DNA of 54,150 nt from an uncultured Muribaculaceae bacterium (GCA_947176745.1 CAMWRV010000014.1:1-54150); one strand, 5' to 3'. Numbered from the stretch's first letter, positions 30,900 to 42,330 are shown. Translations and numbers: made by a program. The notes: generated by a model from the sequence alone, not told the origin.

Positions 30900-32039
30900 A
30901 TGAGGCGTGTATTATTGGCCGGAGGAGGTCTTCAGGCCATATCGGCCGCCCGCTCGCTTGCCGATGCCGGATATGAGCCGGGTCTGTGGGCTCCGGCCTC
31001 GGACTTCGCGCACCGTTCCTCGGCATTGGGTTTTCGTCGCGGAGCAAGTTTCAGCAGCGACGTCAGCGGCCTTGTGGCTTATATCAGGGATAACTCCGTA
31101 GATGCGGTCATACCGATGAGCGACCGGTATGCATCGTTGCTGAGCGCCAATAAAAAACGGATCCTCGAAGAGGGTGGCTGCCGGGCATGTGTGCCGGATC
31201 CCGAGTGTCTTGAGACAGCGGCCGACAAACGCAGCCTGATGGCCTTGTGCGAGGCTCACGGCCTTCCGCATCCGCGCACTCTCGGAGATGACTGTCTTGC
31301 AGACAGCGATGTGGCCTCACTCCGCTTTCCTGTTCTTGTCAAGCCGGACCACTCTGTCGGAGCGCGAGGTATAGAGAAAGTGTCGGATCCGTCATCGCTC
31401 GCCCGCACCGTGGCGCGTGTCAGGGAAATTTATGGCCCGTGTCATGTGCAGGAATACGTCGGCGGCGGGCGTCCCTACTTCAATGTCATGGTCTATCGGG
31501 ACGCCTCAGGATCTTGCCTCGGATCTGCCGTCCTCGAGATAATACGCTACTACCCGCTGCAGGGCGGATCATCATCGATGTGCCGTTCGATAGAGAACGA
31601 CAGACTTGTGGAACTGTGCATGAAGACGCTCGGCATAATCGGATATGAAGGTTTTGCCGATTTCGACATTCTGCAGACAGAAGAGGGAGACTGGCGTATC
31701 ATAGAGATAAACCCGCGCGTGCCGGCAAGTCTGCGGGGAGCTTATGTCTCGGGCGTCAACTTCCCGGCGATAATAGTGGCCGACGCGCTCGGGCAGCCTC
31801 AGCCGCAGCATGAATACCGTCCCGGAAAGACCCTGCGCTATCTCGGACTTGACCTGATGTGGTTCATCAGCAGTCCGCGCAGATTCGGCTCCGACCCCTC
31901 ATGGTTCAGGTTCTGGGGCCGCGACATATATTATCAGGAGGGTGGCTGCGCCGACTGGCGGGCCATGCTCGCCTCGCTTGCGTCCAACTTCAGCAAGATA
32001 GAATTCAAAGGAGGCCGGATACGCAAGAAGACACCTTGA
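30900..32039 (+). CDS. ATP-grasp ligase, second copy
   Basis: A 379-residue ATP-grasp protein. The N-terminus RRVLLAGGGLQAISAARSLADAGYEPGLWAP is Rossmann-like; FPVLVKPDHSVGARGIEKV is the ATP loop, and FADFDILQTEEGDWRIIEINPRVPASLRG carries the metal-binding residues. The C-terminal ~60 residues are an extension with DLMWFISSPRRF. It starts one base after the ketoacyl synthase stop. It might join the acyl product, or an amino acid, to an amino sugar. Substrate unknown. Confidence 0.8.
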   Translation: MRRVLLAGGGLQAISAARSLADAGYEPGLWAPASDFAHRSSALGFRRGASFSSDVSGLVAYIRDNSVDAVIPMSDRYASLLSANKKRILEEGGCRACVPDPECLETAADKRSLMALCEAHGLPHPRTLGDDCLADSDVASLRFPVLVKPDHSVGARGIEKVSDPSSLARTVARVREIYGPCHVQEYVGGGRPYFNVMVYRDASGSCLGSAVLEIIRYYPLQGGSSSMCRSIENDRLVELCMKTLGIIGYEGFADFDILQTEEGDWRIIEINPRVPASLRGAYVSGVNFPAIIVADALGQPQPQHEYRPGKTLRYLGLDLMWFISSPRRFGSDPSWFRFWGRDIYYQEGGCADWRAMLASLASNFSKIEFKGGRIRKKTP

Positions 32040-32052
32040 CTGCCATACACGT

Positions 32053-32937
32053 ATGAATATCCTGAGTTTTGACATAGAGGAATGGTATATCGAAAAAATG
32101 TTCCGAGCCGGAGAGCAGTGGAAGTATGACGCCTACACTGCGATGCTCGAACGTTTGCTCGACCTGCTTGACAGCCATTCCACACGCGCCACATTCTTTT
32201 GTCTCGGAGCGCTGGCTGAACATTTTCCCGACGTGGTGAGGCGCATCGCCGCCCGCGGGCATGAGATCGGATGTCACTCCATGACCCACAAATGGGTGAA
32301 CCGCCAGACTCCCGAAGAATTCATGGCCGACACACGTCAGGCCATAGACGCGCTGCAGGACTGCAGCGGAAAAGCGGTGACAAGTTACCGGGCTCCGGCC
32401 TTCTCGATCGGCAAAAGCAATATATGGGCATTCGACGTGCTTGCCGAGTGCGGCATTGCCAATGACGCCTCGGTATTTCCGGCCGTGCGCGATTTCGGAG
32501 GATTTCCCGAATTCGGAACCTCGCAGGAGCCTTGCCGCATCCTGACCGCACACTCAGAGATCAACGAATTTCCTATCACAACGGGGCGTCTTCCGGTCAC
32601 GGGCCGGAAGATCGCATATTCCGGAGGCGGCTATTTCCGCCTCCTCCCGCTCGGATTAGTGCAGAGATTCGTCGACAAGTCTGATTACGTGATGTGCTAT
32701 TTCCATATCGCCGATCTTGTCGACTTCAAGTCCCGGATGATGACCCGAGAGGAATACAGCCGGTATTTCAAGGCGGAAGGCACGCTTCGCAACCGTGTCG
32801 TGCGTTATCTCAAGTCAAACGTCGGCCGCAAACGTACATTCGCCGGTCTGTCGGATCTGCTCGACCGCAACAGGTTTGTGTCAGTTGACGAAGCGGCAAT
32901 ACAATCGCAGTCATTTCCGCAGATTCACTTGGAATGA
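32053..32937 (+). CDS. Polysaccharide deacetylase (NodB homology, CE4)
   Basis: A 294-residue CE4-type deacetylase. Metal and catalytic motifs are seen in order: SFDIEEW (Asp pair equivalent, about 5-11), GCHSMTHKW (His-x3-His, about 75-83) and SYRAPAFS (about 115). No signal peptide is evident, so it probably works in the cytoplasm on a lipid-linked sugar or precursor, as in many exopolysaccharide operons. Its stop overlaps the start of the phosphoglycosyl transferase as ATGA, which suggests that it acts on that enzyme's product. Confidence 0.85.
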   Translation: MNILSFDIEEWYIEKMFRAGEQWKYDAYTAMLERLLDLLDSHSTRATFFCLGALAEHFPDVVRRIAARGHEIGCHSMTHKWVNRQTPEEFMADTRQAIDALQDCSGKAVTSYRAPAFSIGKSNIWAFDVLAECGIANDASVFPAVRDFGGFPEFGTSQEPCRILTAHSEINEFPITTGRLPVTGRKIAYSGGGYFRLLPLGLVQRFVDKSDYVMCYFHIADLVDFKSRMMTREEYSRYFKAEGTLRNRVVRYLKSNVGRKRTFAGLSDLLDRNRFVSVDEAAIQSQSFPQIHLE

Positions 32938-33548
32938 AAATATACAGAAACTTTTTCAAACGCGCCATCGACATTGCCGCATCCGGCTCGGCACTGCTCC
33001 TCCTGGCAGGCCCGCTCGCCGTGATCACAGTCTGGCTTCATTTTGCCAACAAGGGGGCAGGCGCCTTTTTCACTCAGGAGCGTCCCGGTCTTCACGGGCG
33101 CATATTCAGGATAATCAAGTTCAAGACGATGACCGACGAGCGCGGAGCCGACGGCCGGCTGCTTCCCGACGGACAGCGGATCACACGCGTCGGGCGTTTT
33201 GTGCGCTCCACATCGATCGACGAGCTGCCCCAGCTCTGGAACGTCCTGACGGGCGACATGTCGCTCATCGGCCCCCGGCCTCTGCTGCCGCGCTATCTGC
33301 CGCTCTATTCGCCCGAGCAGGCGAGGCGTCACGAGGTGCGGCCGGGCATAACCGGATGGGCACAGTGCAACGGACGCAATGCCCTGACCTGGTGTCGCAA
33401 ATTCGAATACGATGTCTGGTATGTCGACCATATCTCTTTCGCCACAGACTGTCGCATAGTATGGTCCACCCTTAAAAAGACCATCATGCGCGACGGCATA
33501 AACCGTGAAGGCTCGGCTACGACCGAGGCTTTCAACGGCCATAACTGA
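32934..33548 (+). CDS. Initiating phosphoglycosyl transferase, PglC-like (small monotopic), first copy
   Basis: A 204-residue minimal sugar transferase that puts a phospho-sugar on undecaprenyl phosphate. One membrane-embedded hairpin helix (about 12-36) precedes the catalytic part: FTQERPGLHGRIFRIIKFKTM, the Asp-Glu dyad in TSIDELPQLWN, MSLIGPRPLLP and RPGITGWAQCNGRN. This is the PglC core without the extra membrane domain of WcaJ/WbaP. With PglD-, PglE- and PglF-like proteins nearby, UDP-diNAcBac or a relative is the likely donor. Confidence 0.9.
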   Translation: MKIYRNFFKRAIDIAASGSALLLLAGPLAVITVWLHFANKGAGAFFTQERPGLHGRIFRIIKFKTMTDERGADGRLLPDGQRITRVGRFVRSTSIDELPQLWNVLTGDMSLIGPRPLLPRYLPLYSPEQARRHEVRPGITGWAQCNGRNALTWCRKFEYDVWYVDHISFATDCRIVWSTLKKTIMRDGINREGSATTEAFNGHN

Positions 33549-33557
33549 CGAATCCTG

Positions 33558-34178
33558 ATGTCAGATTCAGATGACCGGACGATGCCCGGAGATCTCGCGG
33601 TTTCACGTTTTGTAAACAGCGTGTTCTCTTCCAACACCTATGTGGTCAGCAGCGGCACCGACGCAGTGGTGATCGATCCCGGAGACTTTGCCCCGTTGCA
33701 GGCATATCTGGGCCATCACCGCCTCGTGGTTCGGACCATACTGCTGACCCACACACATTACGACCACATATACGGACTCCCCGCCATGATGGAGGCATGG
33801 CCGGAAGCGATTGTAATGACCTCGGAATTCGGCAAGGCGGCTCTCGCACGCGAAGACTGGAATTTCTCACGCTACCACTGCGATCCGATCAGGATAGAAT
33901 CCGACAGGATACGGGTGTTGCGCGACGGAGAAGCGTTCAGTCCACTCGCACGATGCCATATGACCGCTGTCGCTACTCCGGGGCATGACAAAAGTAGTCT
34001 TGTATTCCTCACTGACAGATGGCTGTTTACCGGCGACTCCTACATTCCGGGCGTGAAAGTCGTGGCCTCGTTTCCAAACAGTGATAGAAAAGCGGCAAAG
34101 GAATGGTATGATAAACTGCATGAAATCTCGCGTGAATATCAGACTTTTCCGGGTCATGGAGACATCAGCCAAAAGTAA
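33558..34178 (+). CDS. Metallo-beta-lactamase-fold hydrolase (glyoxalase II-like)
   Basis: A 206-residue MBL-fold protein with the complete metal set: THTHYDHIYG (His-x-His-x-Asp-His), ATPGHDKSS, FTGDSYIPG and FPGHGD. The length and order fit the glyoxalase II/thioesterase-type group. Given the ACP-bound chemistry upstream, a thioesterase role that frees or proofreads acyl-ACP is an attractive guess; hydrolysis of other esters is as possible. It is followed by a 66-nt gap before the PglE-like gene. Confidence 0.82.
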   Translation: MSDSDDRTMPGDLAVSRFVNSVFSSNTYVVSSGTDAVVIDPGDFAPLQAYLGHHRLVVRTILLTHTHYDHIYGLPAMMEAWPEAIVMTSEFGKAALAREDWNFSRYHCDPIRIESDRIRVLRDGEAFSPLARCHMTAVATPGHDKSSLVFLTDRWLFTGDSYIPGVKVVASFPNSDRKAAKEWYDKLHEISREYQTFPGHGDISQK

Positions 34179-34244
34179 TAAAATGCAGTCGTTATACTTT
34201 TCCATACTTCGGAGACGTTAAGAAAGAAGGAATATATAGAAGAC

Positions 34245-35507
34245 ATGAGAAACCGTATATACCTTTGCCTTGCCCACATGAGCGGCAAAGAGATGGACTA
34301 TATTAAAGAGGCGTTCGATACCAATTGGGTTGTACCCATGGGGCCGAATGTCAATGCATTTGAGGAAGACCTTGAAAAATTCGTCAACAGCCGTCTGTGT
34401 GATACTCCCCTTGACAAAAAAGTCGTAGGACTTAGTTCAGGCACGGCGGCGGTGCATCTTGCGCTTCTGGCGTGCGGCGTCGGTCCGGGTGATGAGGTAA
34501 TGGTGCAGACGTTCACGTTCTGTGCCTCAAGCCACCCTGTCACATATCTCGGAGCCACACCGGTGTTCGTTGACTCGGAGCCGGATTCGTGGAATATGGA
34601 TCCCGACCTGCTTGACGAGGCCATCCGCGACCGTATCGTCCGCACAGGCAAGACCCCCAAGGCTATAGTGCCGGTCGCGCTCTACGGCATGCCCTACCAG
34701 ATCGACCGTATCATGGAAGTTGCGGCCCGTTACGGCATACCGGTAATCGAAGATGCCGCCGAGGGGCTCGGGTCGCGATATGACGGCCGCGTGCTCGGCA
34801 CGACTGGAGAATACGGTGTCCTGTCGTTCAACGGCAACAAGATGATCACTACCTCCGGAGGCGGAGCGCTGATATGTCAGGATGAAGCGGCGAAAAAGGA
34901 GATTCTCTACTATGCCACACAGGCACGCGAGAGCTATCCATATTACCAGCATGAGCACATCGGCTACAACTACCGCATGAGCAATATATGCGCAGGAATA
35001 GGACGCGGCCAGATGACTGTGATCGACGATCACATCGCGCACCACCGTCATGTGCAGGAGCTGTACTGCTCGCTCCTCGAAGGTGTTGACGGCGTGACTA
35101 TGCACCGCAACCCATCGGACCGTTATGACTCCAATTTCTGGCTCTGTGCCGCCACCCTCGACAAGGATCTCCATGTCAGAGGCGAGGAAAAGGCATATTC
35201 AGCCGTAATCTCGGGCGCGGTAGGAGGTGCAGCCGGTGTCACGCACACAGCCCGCACAGCAGTGACCGATTGTCAGCCCGACAACAAAGTGGAGGCGTTG
35301 CGTGTTATTCTCGACGAGGCCAACGTCGAGGCGCGTCCGTTGTGGAAACCGATGCACCGCCAGCCGGTCTACCGCAATGTTCCCGCCTATGTCAACGGAG
35401 TCAGCGAGGATCTCTTCCGCCGTGGAATATGTCTTCCGGCCGGACCGTATGTCTCCGATGATGACGTCAGGTATATTGTCGAAACCATCAAGTCCGCCAT
35501 ATATTGA
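34245..35507 (+). CDS. PLP-dependent sugar aminotransferase, PglE-like
   Basis: A 420-residue DegT-family enzyme close in pattern to PglE, which makes UDP-4-amino-4,6-dideoxy-GlcNAc. Motifs: WVVPMGPNVNAFE, GLSSGTAAVHLALLACGVGPGDE, VIEDAAEGLGSRY and SFNGNKMITTSGGG, where the Lys binds PLP. It lies 3 nt before a WbpM/PglF-like dehydratase that would make its keto-sugar substrate. It differs clearly from the aminotransferase at 17077, so two amino sugars are probably made. Confidence 0.86.
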   Translation: MRNRIYLCLAHMSGKEMDYIKEAFDTNWVVPMGPNVNAFEEDLEKFVNSRLCDTPLDKKVVGLSSGTAAVHLALLACGVGPGDEVMVQTFTFCASSHPVTYLGATPVFVDSEPDSWNMDPDLLDEAIRDRIVRTGKTPKAIVPVALYGMPYQIDRIMEVAARYGIPVIEDAAEGLGSRYDGRVLGTTGEYGVLSFNGNKMITTSGGGALICQDEAAKKEILYYATQARESYPYYQHEHIGYNYRMSNICAGIGRGQMTVIDDHIAHHRHVQELYCSLLEGVDGVTMHRNPSDRYDSNFWLCAATLDKDLHVRGEEKAYSAVISGAVGGAAGVTHTARTAVTDCQPDNKVEALRVILDEANVEARPLWKPMHRQPVYRNVPAYVNGVSEDLFRRGICLPAGPYVSDDDVRYIVETIKSAIY

Positions 35508-35510
35508 TTC

Positions 35511-37424
35511 ATGAAGTCTTTGAGAAAGTTAGCCGGATGGTACTTCTCGCGTGAGGCGTTGCCTTACTGGAGCATACTGATACTTGATCTGCTGTTTGTC
35601 ACACTCGGCGGATTTCTGGCCTATTCGGTCAATCACGGACCAGACGAGGTGTCACGTGTGTTCACGCCGCTGATATGTACGCTCGGGGCTTTCCTTATTT
35701 GTTTTATCATCGGATTCAGACTGTTCCACACCTATGTGGGTGTGATCCGTTATTCCTCGTTTTCCGATCTTTTCAGGGTAACGCTCGCGGTTGTAGTGGC
35801 TGTTATCCTCGTATTTGTCATGCAGTTGCTGGCCGCCCCAGCCGGATTGCTGCTGAGGTTCGGTGTAGCCGACATAGTGCTTTTCGGCCTTTTTGCCATA
35901 ACTTTTCTGTGGGCGATAAGGATCTGGGTCAAGACTCTTTATGAATATATCATACACAGCAACGCCCGCACGCCGGTCTATGTGTTCGGCGTCAAGGACG
36001 GGGGCGCGGCAATAGCAAAGAACCTCAATTCATCGGAAAACACTGATTACAAAGTGGCCGGTTTTGTCACCGAGGAGTCAGACATGCAGAACAGGCTTCT
36101 TATGGGCGCGCGCGTGCATCCGTTCGACAGCCAGCTCCGCAGCCGCATGATGCGCGACAATGTCAACACTCTGATAGTATCGCCGAAGAACATGCATCTG
36201 CTGCGTGACAACAGCGACATTGTCGACAGTCTTGCCGATGCCGGTATAAAGATCCTTGTGTTCACCGGAGCCCAGGAATGGGATGCCCGCGCAGCTCTCA
36301 GACAGAAGAATCTCAAGCCTATAGACATCGAGGATCTTCTGCCGCGACAGAAGATCGAGGTCGATATGAAAGCGGCGGCTGATCTGCTCACCGGCAAGAC
36401 TGTAATGATCACAGGCGCAGCCGGCAGCATTGGTGCCGAGATGGTACGTCAGATTGCCACCTACCGCCCGTCGAGGATGGTTCTGATCGATCAGGCGGAG
36501 ACGCCGATGCACGATGTGCGCCTTGAGATGCGTGACCGCTGGCCAGACATAAAGGCTGACACCATAGTGGCCGACATTACTGACCGATGCATGATGGAAC
36601 GCATCTTCGGAGAGACTCGTCCCGACTATGTGTTCCATGCGGCGGCCTACAAGCATGTGCCGATGATGGAGGACAATCCATACGAAAGCGTGGTCAACAA
36701 TATCTGGGGCACGAAGATCATAGCCGATCTTGCCGTTAAATACGATACCCGCAAGTTCGTGATGGTATCGACCGACAAGGCGGTTAATCCTACCAACGTC
36801 ATGGGCTGCTCGAAGCGTATATGCGAGATATATGTGCAATCGCTCGACAAGGCTGTCAAAGAGGGCGTAGTCGAGGGGCGCACGCAGTTTGTCACAACCC
36901 GTTTCGGCAATGTGCTCGGTTCCAACGGATCTGTCATACCGTTGTTCCAGAAACAGATACGGGAAGGAGGCCCGATCACGGTGACGCATCCTGATATAAT
37001 CCGCTTCTTCATGCTGATTCAGGAGGCCTGTAAACTCGTCATCGAGGCCGGCACTATGGGCAACGGAGGCGAGATATATGTGTTCGACATGGGCGAGCCG
37101 GTGAAGATAGCAGACCTCGCACGACGGATGATACGCCTGAGCGGCGCAAGAAATGTCGATATCGTCTACACCGGCCTCCGCGATGGCGAGAAACTTTATG
37201 AAGAGGTGCTTGACAGCAAGGAGATAACATGCCCGACGTTCCATCCGAAAATAAAAGTTGCCAAGGTCAGAGAATACGGATTTTCGGAAATCGACGCAAG
37301 GATAAAAAGTCTTATTGAGGAGTGCGCCGAGCTGGATGACATGGCTATCGTGGCCAGAATGAAGAATCTGGTTCCTGAATACAAAAGCAAGAATTCACGT
37401 TACGAATGCCTTGATAAGGAGTGA
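35511..37424 (+). CDS. Nucleotide-sugar 4,6-dehydratase, WbpM/PglF/CapD-like membrane enzyme
   Basis: A 637-residue protein with four N-terminal membrane helices (about 20-145), a first Rossmann domain (PVYVFGVKDGGAAIAKNL) and a catalytic SDR domain beginning TVMITGAAGSIGAEM (about 301). AAYKHVPMMEDNP and STDKAVNPTNVMGCSKR are present; the Tyr of the usual Tyr-x3-Lys is Met, as in WbpM-type enzymes. It would turn UDP-GlcNAc into UDP-4-keto-6-deoxy-GlcNAc for the PglE-like enzyme just upstream. A 63-nt gap follows, without a clear promoter. Confidence 0.9.
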   Translation: MKSLRKLAGWYFSREALPYWSILILDLLFVTLGGFLAYSVNHGPDEVSRVFTPLICTLGAFLICFIIGFRLFHTYVGVIRYSSFSDLFRVTLAVVVAVILVFVMQLLAAPAGLLLRFGVADIVLFGLFAITFLWAIRIWVKTLYEYIIHSNARTPVYVFGVKDGGAAIAKNLNSSENTDYKVAGFVTEESDMQNRLLMGARVHPFDSQLRSRMMRDNVNTLIVSPKNMHLLRDNSDIVDSLADAGIKILVFTGAQEWDARAALRQKNLKPIDIEDLLPRQKIEVDMKAAADLLTGKTVMITGAAGSIGAEMVRQIATYRPSRMVLIDQAETPMHDVRLEMRDRWPDIKADTIVADITDRCMMERIFGETRPDYVFHAAAYKHVPMMEDNPYESVVNNIWGTKIIADLAVKYDTRKFVMVSTDKAVNPTNVMGCSKRICEIYVQSLDKAVKEGVVEGRTQFVTTRFGNVLGSNGSVIPLFQKQIREGGPITVTHPDIIRFFMLIQEACKLVIEAGTMGNGGEIYVFDMGEPVKIADLARRMIRLSGARNVDIVYTGLRDGEKLYEEVLDSKEITCPTFHPKIKVAKVREYGFSEIDARIKSLIEECAELDDMAIVARMKNLVPEYKSKNSRYECLDKE

Positions 37425-37487
37425 CCCCCGGCAAATGCAGCATTCCACCACACCTAACTAACTACACTCAAATCTGACGTCTGTGAG

Positions 37488-39899
37488 ATGACGTCGTTCC
37501 CTATGTCTATGGATAATGAAGAAATGACTTCGGTCTCCGGTAAGACAACTCTGGTCAATGTGATCACAAACACCCTCAGGCACTGGCCCTGGATTGTGTT
37601 CTCTGTCATAATGTGCGTCGGTTTGGCCTTCGTCTACGTAAAGGTCAAGAAACCAGTCTATACGCGTACCGCAAAGATGGTCATAAACGATGAGACCAAC
37701 GGAGGATCTATCAATTCGCAGCTCAGCACGTTTGCCGACATGGGACTCGTAAGCACCAGCACCAACCAGATCGACGAACTGATCAAGCTCAAGAGTATGG
37801 ATCTTGTCCGGGAAGTCGTAGAGCGTCTCGGTCTGCAGATGGATTATACCGAGCCCGCATTGCTCGGCAGCCGCGTGCTCTACGGCCCGTCGCTGCCTGT
37901 CACGGTCTCCATGCCCTCGGTGCCCGAAGAAGATGGCGCGTCGATGACGGTCAGCATTTCGGCCGACGGTCAGGTGACACTCTCCGACATGAAACTCCGC
38001 AAGGACAAGATCGCCGCGCCTGCCGGACCTTTCAGACTCGGTCAGACCGTCAGCACGCCCATGGGGCCGGTGACCGTGTCGGCGACACCGTTCTACAAGC
38101 CCGGCGAGGAATATAAAATATCCGTAAGCCATATACCGATGATCGCTGCCATAAAGGCATACAGCGCGAAATTAAACATACATCTTGAAGACAAGCACGG
38201 CAACACGGTGGAAATCATCGCGACAGATAATTCCACACATCGAGCCACAGATATAATAAACTGTCTGATCGATGTCTATAACGAGAAATCACTTGAAAAG
38301 CGCAACGAAGTGTCTGTCGCGACCCGACAGTTCATCAACGACAGGCTTGTCAGTCTGGAGAGAGAGCTGGGGGGAGTGGACCGCGACATAGCCGATTACC
38401 AGTCGAAGCATCTTCTGCCGGATGTCGGGCAGGCCGCTACCATATACATGCAAGACAACCAGTCGGCCGACAAGCAGATACTCGATCTGACCAACCTGCT
38501 ACAGGTGACGAGCTACATGAGGCAGTATCTCGGTGATGCGTCACACCGCAACGAAGTGCTCCCCTCGAACTCCGGGATTGGCAATCAGGCCATTGAACGA
38601 CAGATCTCAGAATACAACGAGAAACTTCTGGAACGCAACCGTCTCGCCGCCAATTCATCGGAAAACCATCCGATGATCAGTTCGCTCGACTCAGAGCTTA
38701 TGTCAATGCGTGCAGCCATAATAAGTGCCATGGACAATGAGGTGGCGGCTCTTTCGGCCCAGCTCCGCAACGTCAGAGATGAGAAAGGTCGCGCGCAGTC
38801 GCAGATAGCAAGTACGCCGACGCAGGCCAATCATCTTCTCGGCATCGAACGCGAGCAGAAAGTAAAGGAAAGCCTTTATCTCTATCTGCTCCAGAAACGC
38901 GAGGAAAACGAACTCAGCAAAGCCTACACCGAGTGTCGCACGGAGGTTGTGTTGCGTCCGTTCGGGACGGACAAACCTGTAGCTCCGAGGAAAATCATAA
39001 TCCTCGGATTCGCGTTTGCCATCGGTCTGGCACTGCCTTTCGGCATAACATATGTCGTAAACATGCTCGATACCAGAGTCAGAACAAGAAAAGATCTTGA
39101 CTGTCTCACGATCCCCCTGATTGGCGAGATTCCCGAATGGAATGCCGACAGAAAGAAGAAAAGCCTGTTTGGCAAGAAAGATCTCGATTCGGGATCGATA
39201 GTCGTGGAGCCGGGCAACAGAAATATCATCAACGATGCATTCAGGGTGCTCAGAGCCAATATTCGTTTTATCAACGAGCAGCGAAGCGGCATCGGTGCGG
39301 ATTCCGGTAAGGGTTCGGTGACGATGTTCACATCGCTCAATGCCGCGAGCGGGAAATCTTTCATCACAACCAATCTCGCAGTGGCGTTCGCTTTGCGGGA
39401 GCAGAAAGTGATTGTAATCGACGGAGACCTCAGGCATGCCTCGACATCCGAAACCGTCGGATCGCCGGCAAAAGGTCTTTCAGACTATCTTGCCGGGCGC
39501 ACCTCCGACTGGCGGACACTTGTCGTGTCGGATCCCGCCATGCATGGCGCGGATGTAATGCCTGTTGGCAAATTTCCGCCCAATCCCACCGAGCTTCTTG
39601 AAGGCCCGAAGTTCGGACAGCTTGTGGAAGAACTCCGCGGCGCATATGATTATGTGTTTATCGATTGTCCTCCTGTGACATCGATGGCAGACTCCGCTCT
39701 CATAGAGAGAGTGGCGGAGCACTCTGTTTTCGTAGTACGCACAGGCAATCTCGAACGCAGTCAGATTCCCGAACTCGAGAACTATTACCAGAAGAAGATA
39801 TACAGAAATATGTCGCTGATACTCAACGGAACGCGCACGGCAACCACAGCCTACGGCACCGCCTACAGCGACGGCTATCACTATGCAAACAATGCCTGA
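37488..39899 (+). CDS. Polysaccharide co-polymerase and bacterial tyrosine autokinase (Wzc type), second copy
   Basis: An 803-residue Wzc protein with the same layout as the copy at 13196: two membrane helices (about 30-48 and 505-525) around a periplasmic region, then a kinase domain with TSLNAASGKSF (Walker A, about 613-623), VIVIDGDLR (A') and VFIDCPP (B). The tail ATTAYGTAYSDGYHYANNA is the Tyr cluster. The two copies are alike over the whole length but clearly diverged. Several ATGs lie at the start (37488, 37503, 37509); the first is reported. No second Wza accompanies it. Confidence 0.92.
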   Translation: MTSFPMSMDNEEMTSVSGKTTLVNVITNTLRHWPWIVFSVIMCVGLAFVYVKVKKPVYTRTAKMVINDETNGGSINSQLSTFADMGLVSTSTNQIDELIKLKSMDLVREVVERLGLQMDYTEPALLGSRVLYGPSLPVTVSMPSVPEEDGASMTVSISADGQVTLSDMKLRKDKIAAPAGPFRLGQTVSTPMGPVTVSATPFYKPGEEYKISVSHIPMIAAIKAYSAKLNIHLEDKHGNTVEIIATDNSTHRATDIINCLIDVYNEKSLEKRNEVSVATRQFINDRLVSLERELGGVDRDIADYQSKHLLPDVGQAATIYMQDNQSADKQILDLTNLLQVTSYMRQYLGDASHRNEVLPSNSGIGNQAIERQISEYNEKLLERNRLAANSSENHPMISSLDSELMSMRAAIISAMDNEVAALSAQLRNVRDEKGRAQSQIASTPTQANHLLGIEREQKVKESLYLYLLQKREENELSKAYTECRTEVVLRPFGTDKPVAPRKIIILGFAFAIGLALPFGITYVVNMLDTRVRTRKDLDCLTIPLIGEIPEWNADRKKKSLFGKKDLDSGSIVVEPGNRNIINDAFRVLRANIRFINEQRSGIGADSGKGSVTMFTSLNAASGKSFITTNLAVAFALREQKVIVIDGDLRHASTSETVGSPAKGLSDYLAGRTSDWRTLVVSDPAMHGADVMPVGKFPPNPTELLEGPKFGQLVEELRGAYDYVFIDCPPVTSMADSALIERVAEHSVFVVRTGNLERSQIPELENYYQKKIYRNMSLILNGTRTATTAYGTAYSDGYHYANNA

Positions 39900-40689
39900 C
39901 AACCGGATATCCACATCCTGCGCTGACAAGACTGCCATAATAATCCAGGCGAGAACAGGTTCGACAAGACTGCCGGGCAAGATGGCTCTCCCTTTCGACG
40001 GCGACTCTCCTGTACTCGCAGTGATATTGAGGCGTATCGCGGCCGCCATGGCCGGTACGGACGCCGAAATAATAGTTGCAACCACAGTCGACAGCAGAGA
40101 TGACCTGATAGAAAGCATCGCCTCTTCTGCAGGAATAAAAGTGTTCAGAGGAAGTGAAAGCGACGTGCTCGACCGCTTCATCGGTGCGGCACGCTCCGTA
40201 GAAGCGACCAAGGTCATAAGAGTATGCGCCGACAATGTCTTTCTCGATATGGAAAGTCTCAGGTTCCTCTATGAGGCATTTCGTGCAGACAGCCGGTATG
40301 ACTATATGTCGTTCAGGAAGTCAGACGGCACTCCGTCGATAAAGACCCATTACGGGTTCTGGACCGAGGCTGTCACACTCAAGGCCCTTCTCAAGGTGGC
40401 GGCATTGACAGATGAGCCACTTTATCATGAGCATGTGACTAACTACATATACGCGCATCCCGACCTATTCAGATGCTGTATGCACCCGATAGATCCGGAA
40501 GTGGAGAGACACGAGGATCTTCGTCTCACCATGGACACTGCCGAGGACTACAGCCTGCAACGAGACCTATATGCAGCTCTCGGTGGTGACGAGCGGCAAC
40601 TGAATCCGGCGTCGTTGATAAAATATCTTGACATGCATCGTGAACTATACGCCACGATGCGGCGTAATATCGAGGGTAACTCAAAATAA
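39883..40689 (+). CDS. SpsF-family cytidylyltransferase
   Basis: A 268-residue nucleotidyltransferase expected to activate a sugar acid as its CMP derivative. The pyrophosphorylase signature QARTGSTRLPGK (about 24-35) and VIRVCADNVFLD (about 113) fit the SpsF branch of the CMP-sialate synthetase superfamily. The start overlaps the Wzc stop by 17 nt. In Bacillus spore-coat clusters SpsF is paired with the NeuB-like SpsE, and the same pairing occurs here with the next gene. Confidence 0.83.
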   Translation: MQTMPDNRISTSCADKTAIIIQARTGSTRLPGKMALPFDGDSPVLAVILRRIAAAMAGTDAEIIVATTVDSRDDLIESIASSAGIKVFRGSESDVLDRFIGAARSVEATKVIRVCADNVFLDMESLRFLYEAFRADSRYDYMSFRKSDGTPSIKTHYGFWTEAVTLKALLKVAALTDEPLYHEHVTNYIYAHPDLFRCCMHPIDPEVERHEDLRLTMDTAEDYSLQRDLYAALGGDERQLNPASLIKYLDMHRELYATMRRNIEGNSK

Positions 40690-40725
40690 GGCCCATTCCA
40701 CTAAAATGTTAATGAAAGGGTCTGA

Positions 40726-42320
<1,595 letters not shown>

Positions 42321-42330
42321 ATTCCTCCAC

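Noticed and set aside
34195-34202. Promoter-like TACTTTTC before the PglE-like gene
   Set aside because: The final G of TAnnTTTG is missing and no TTTG lies at the right distance upstream.
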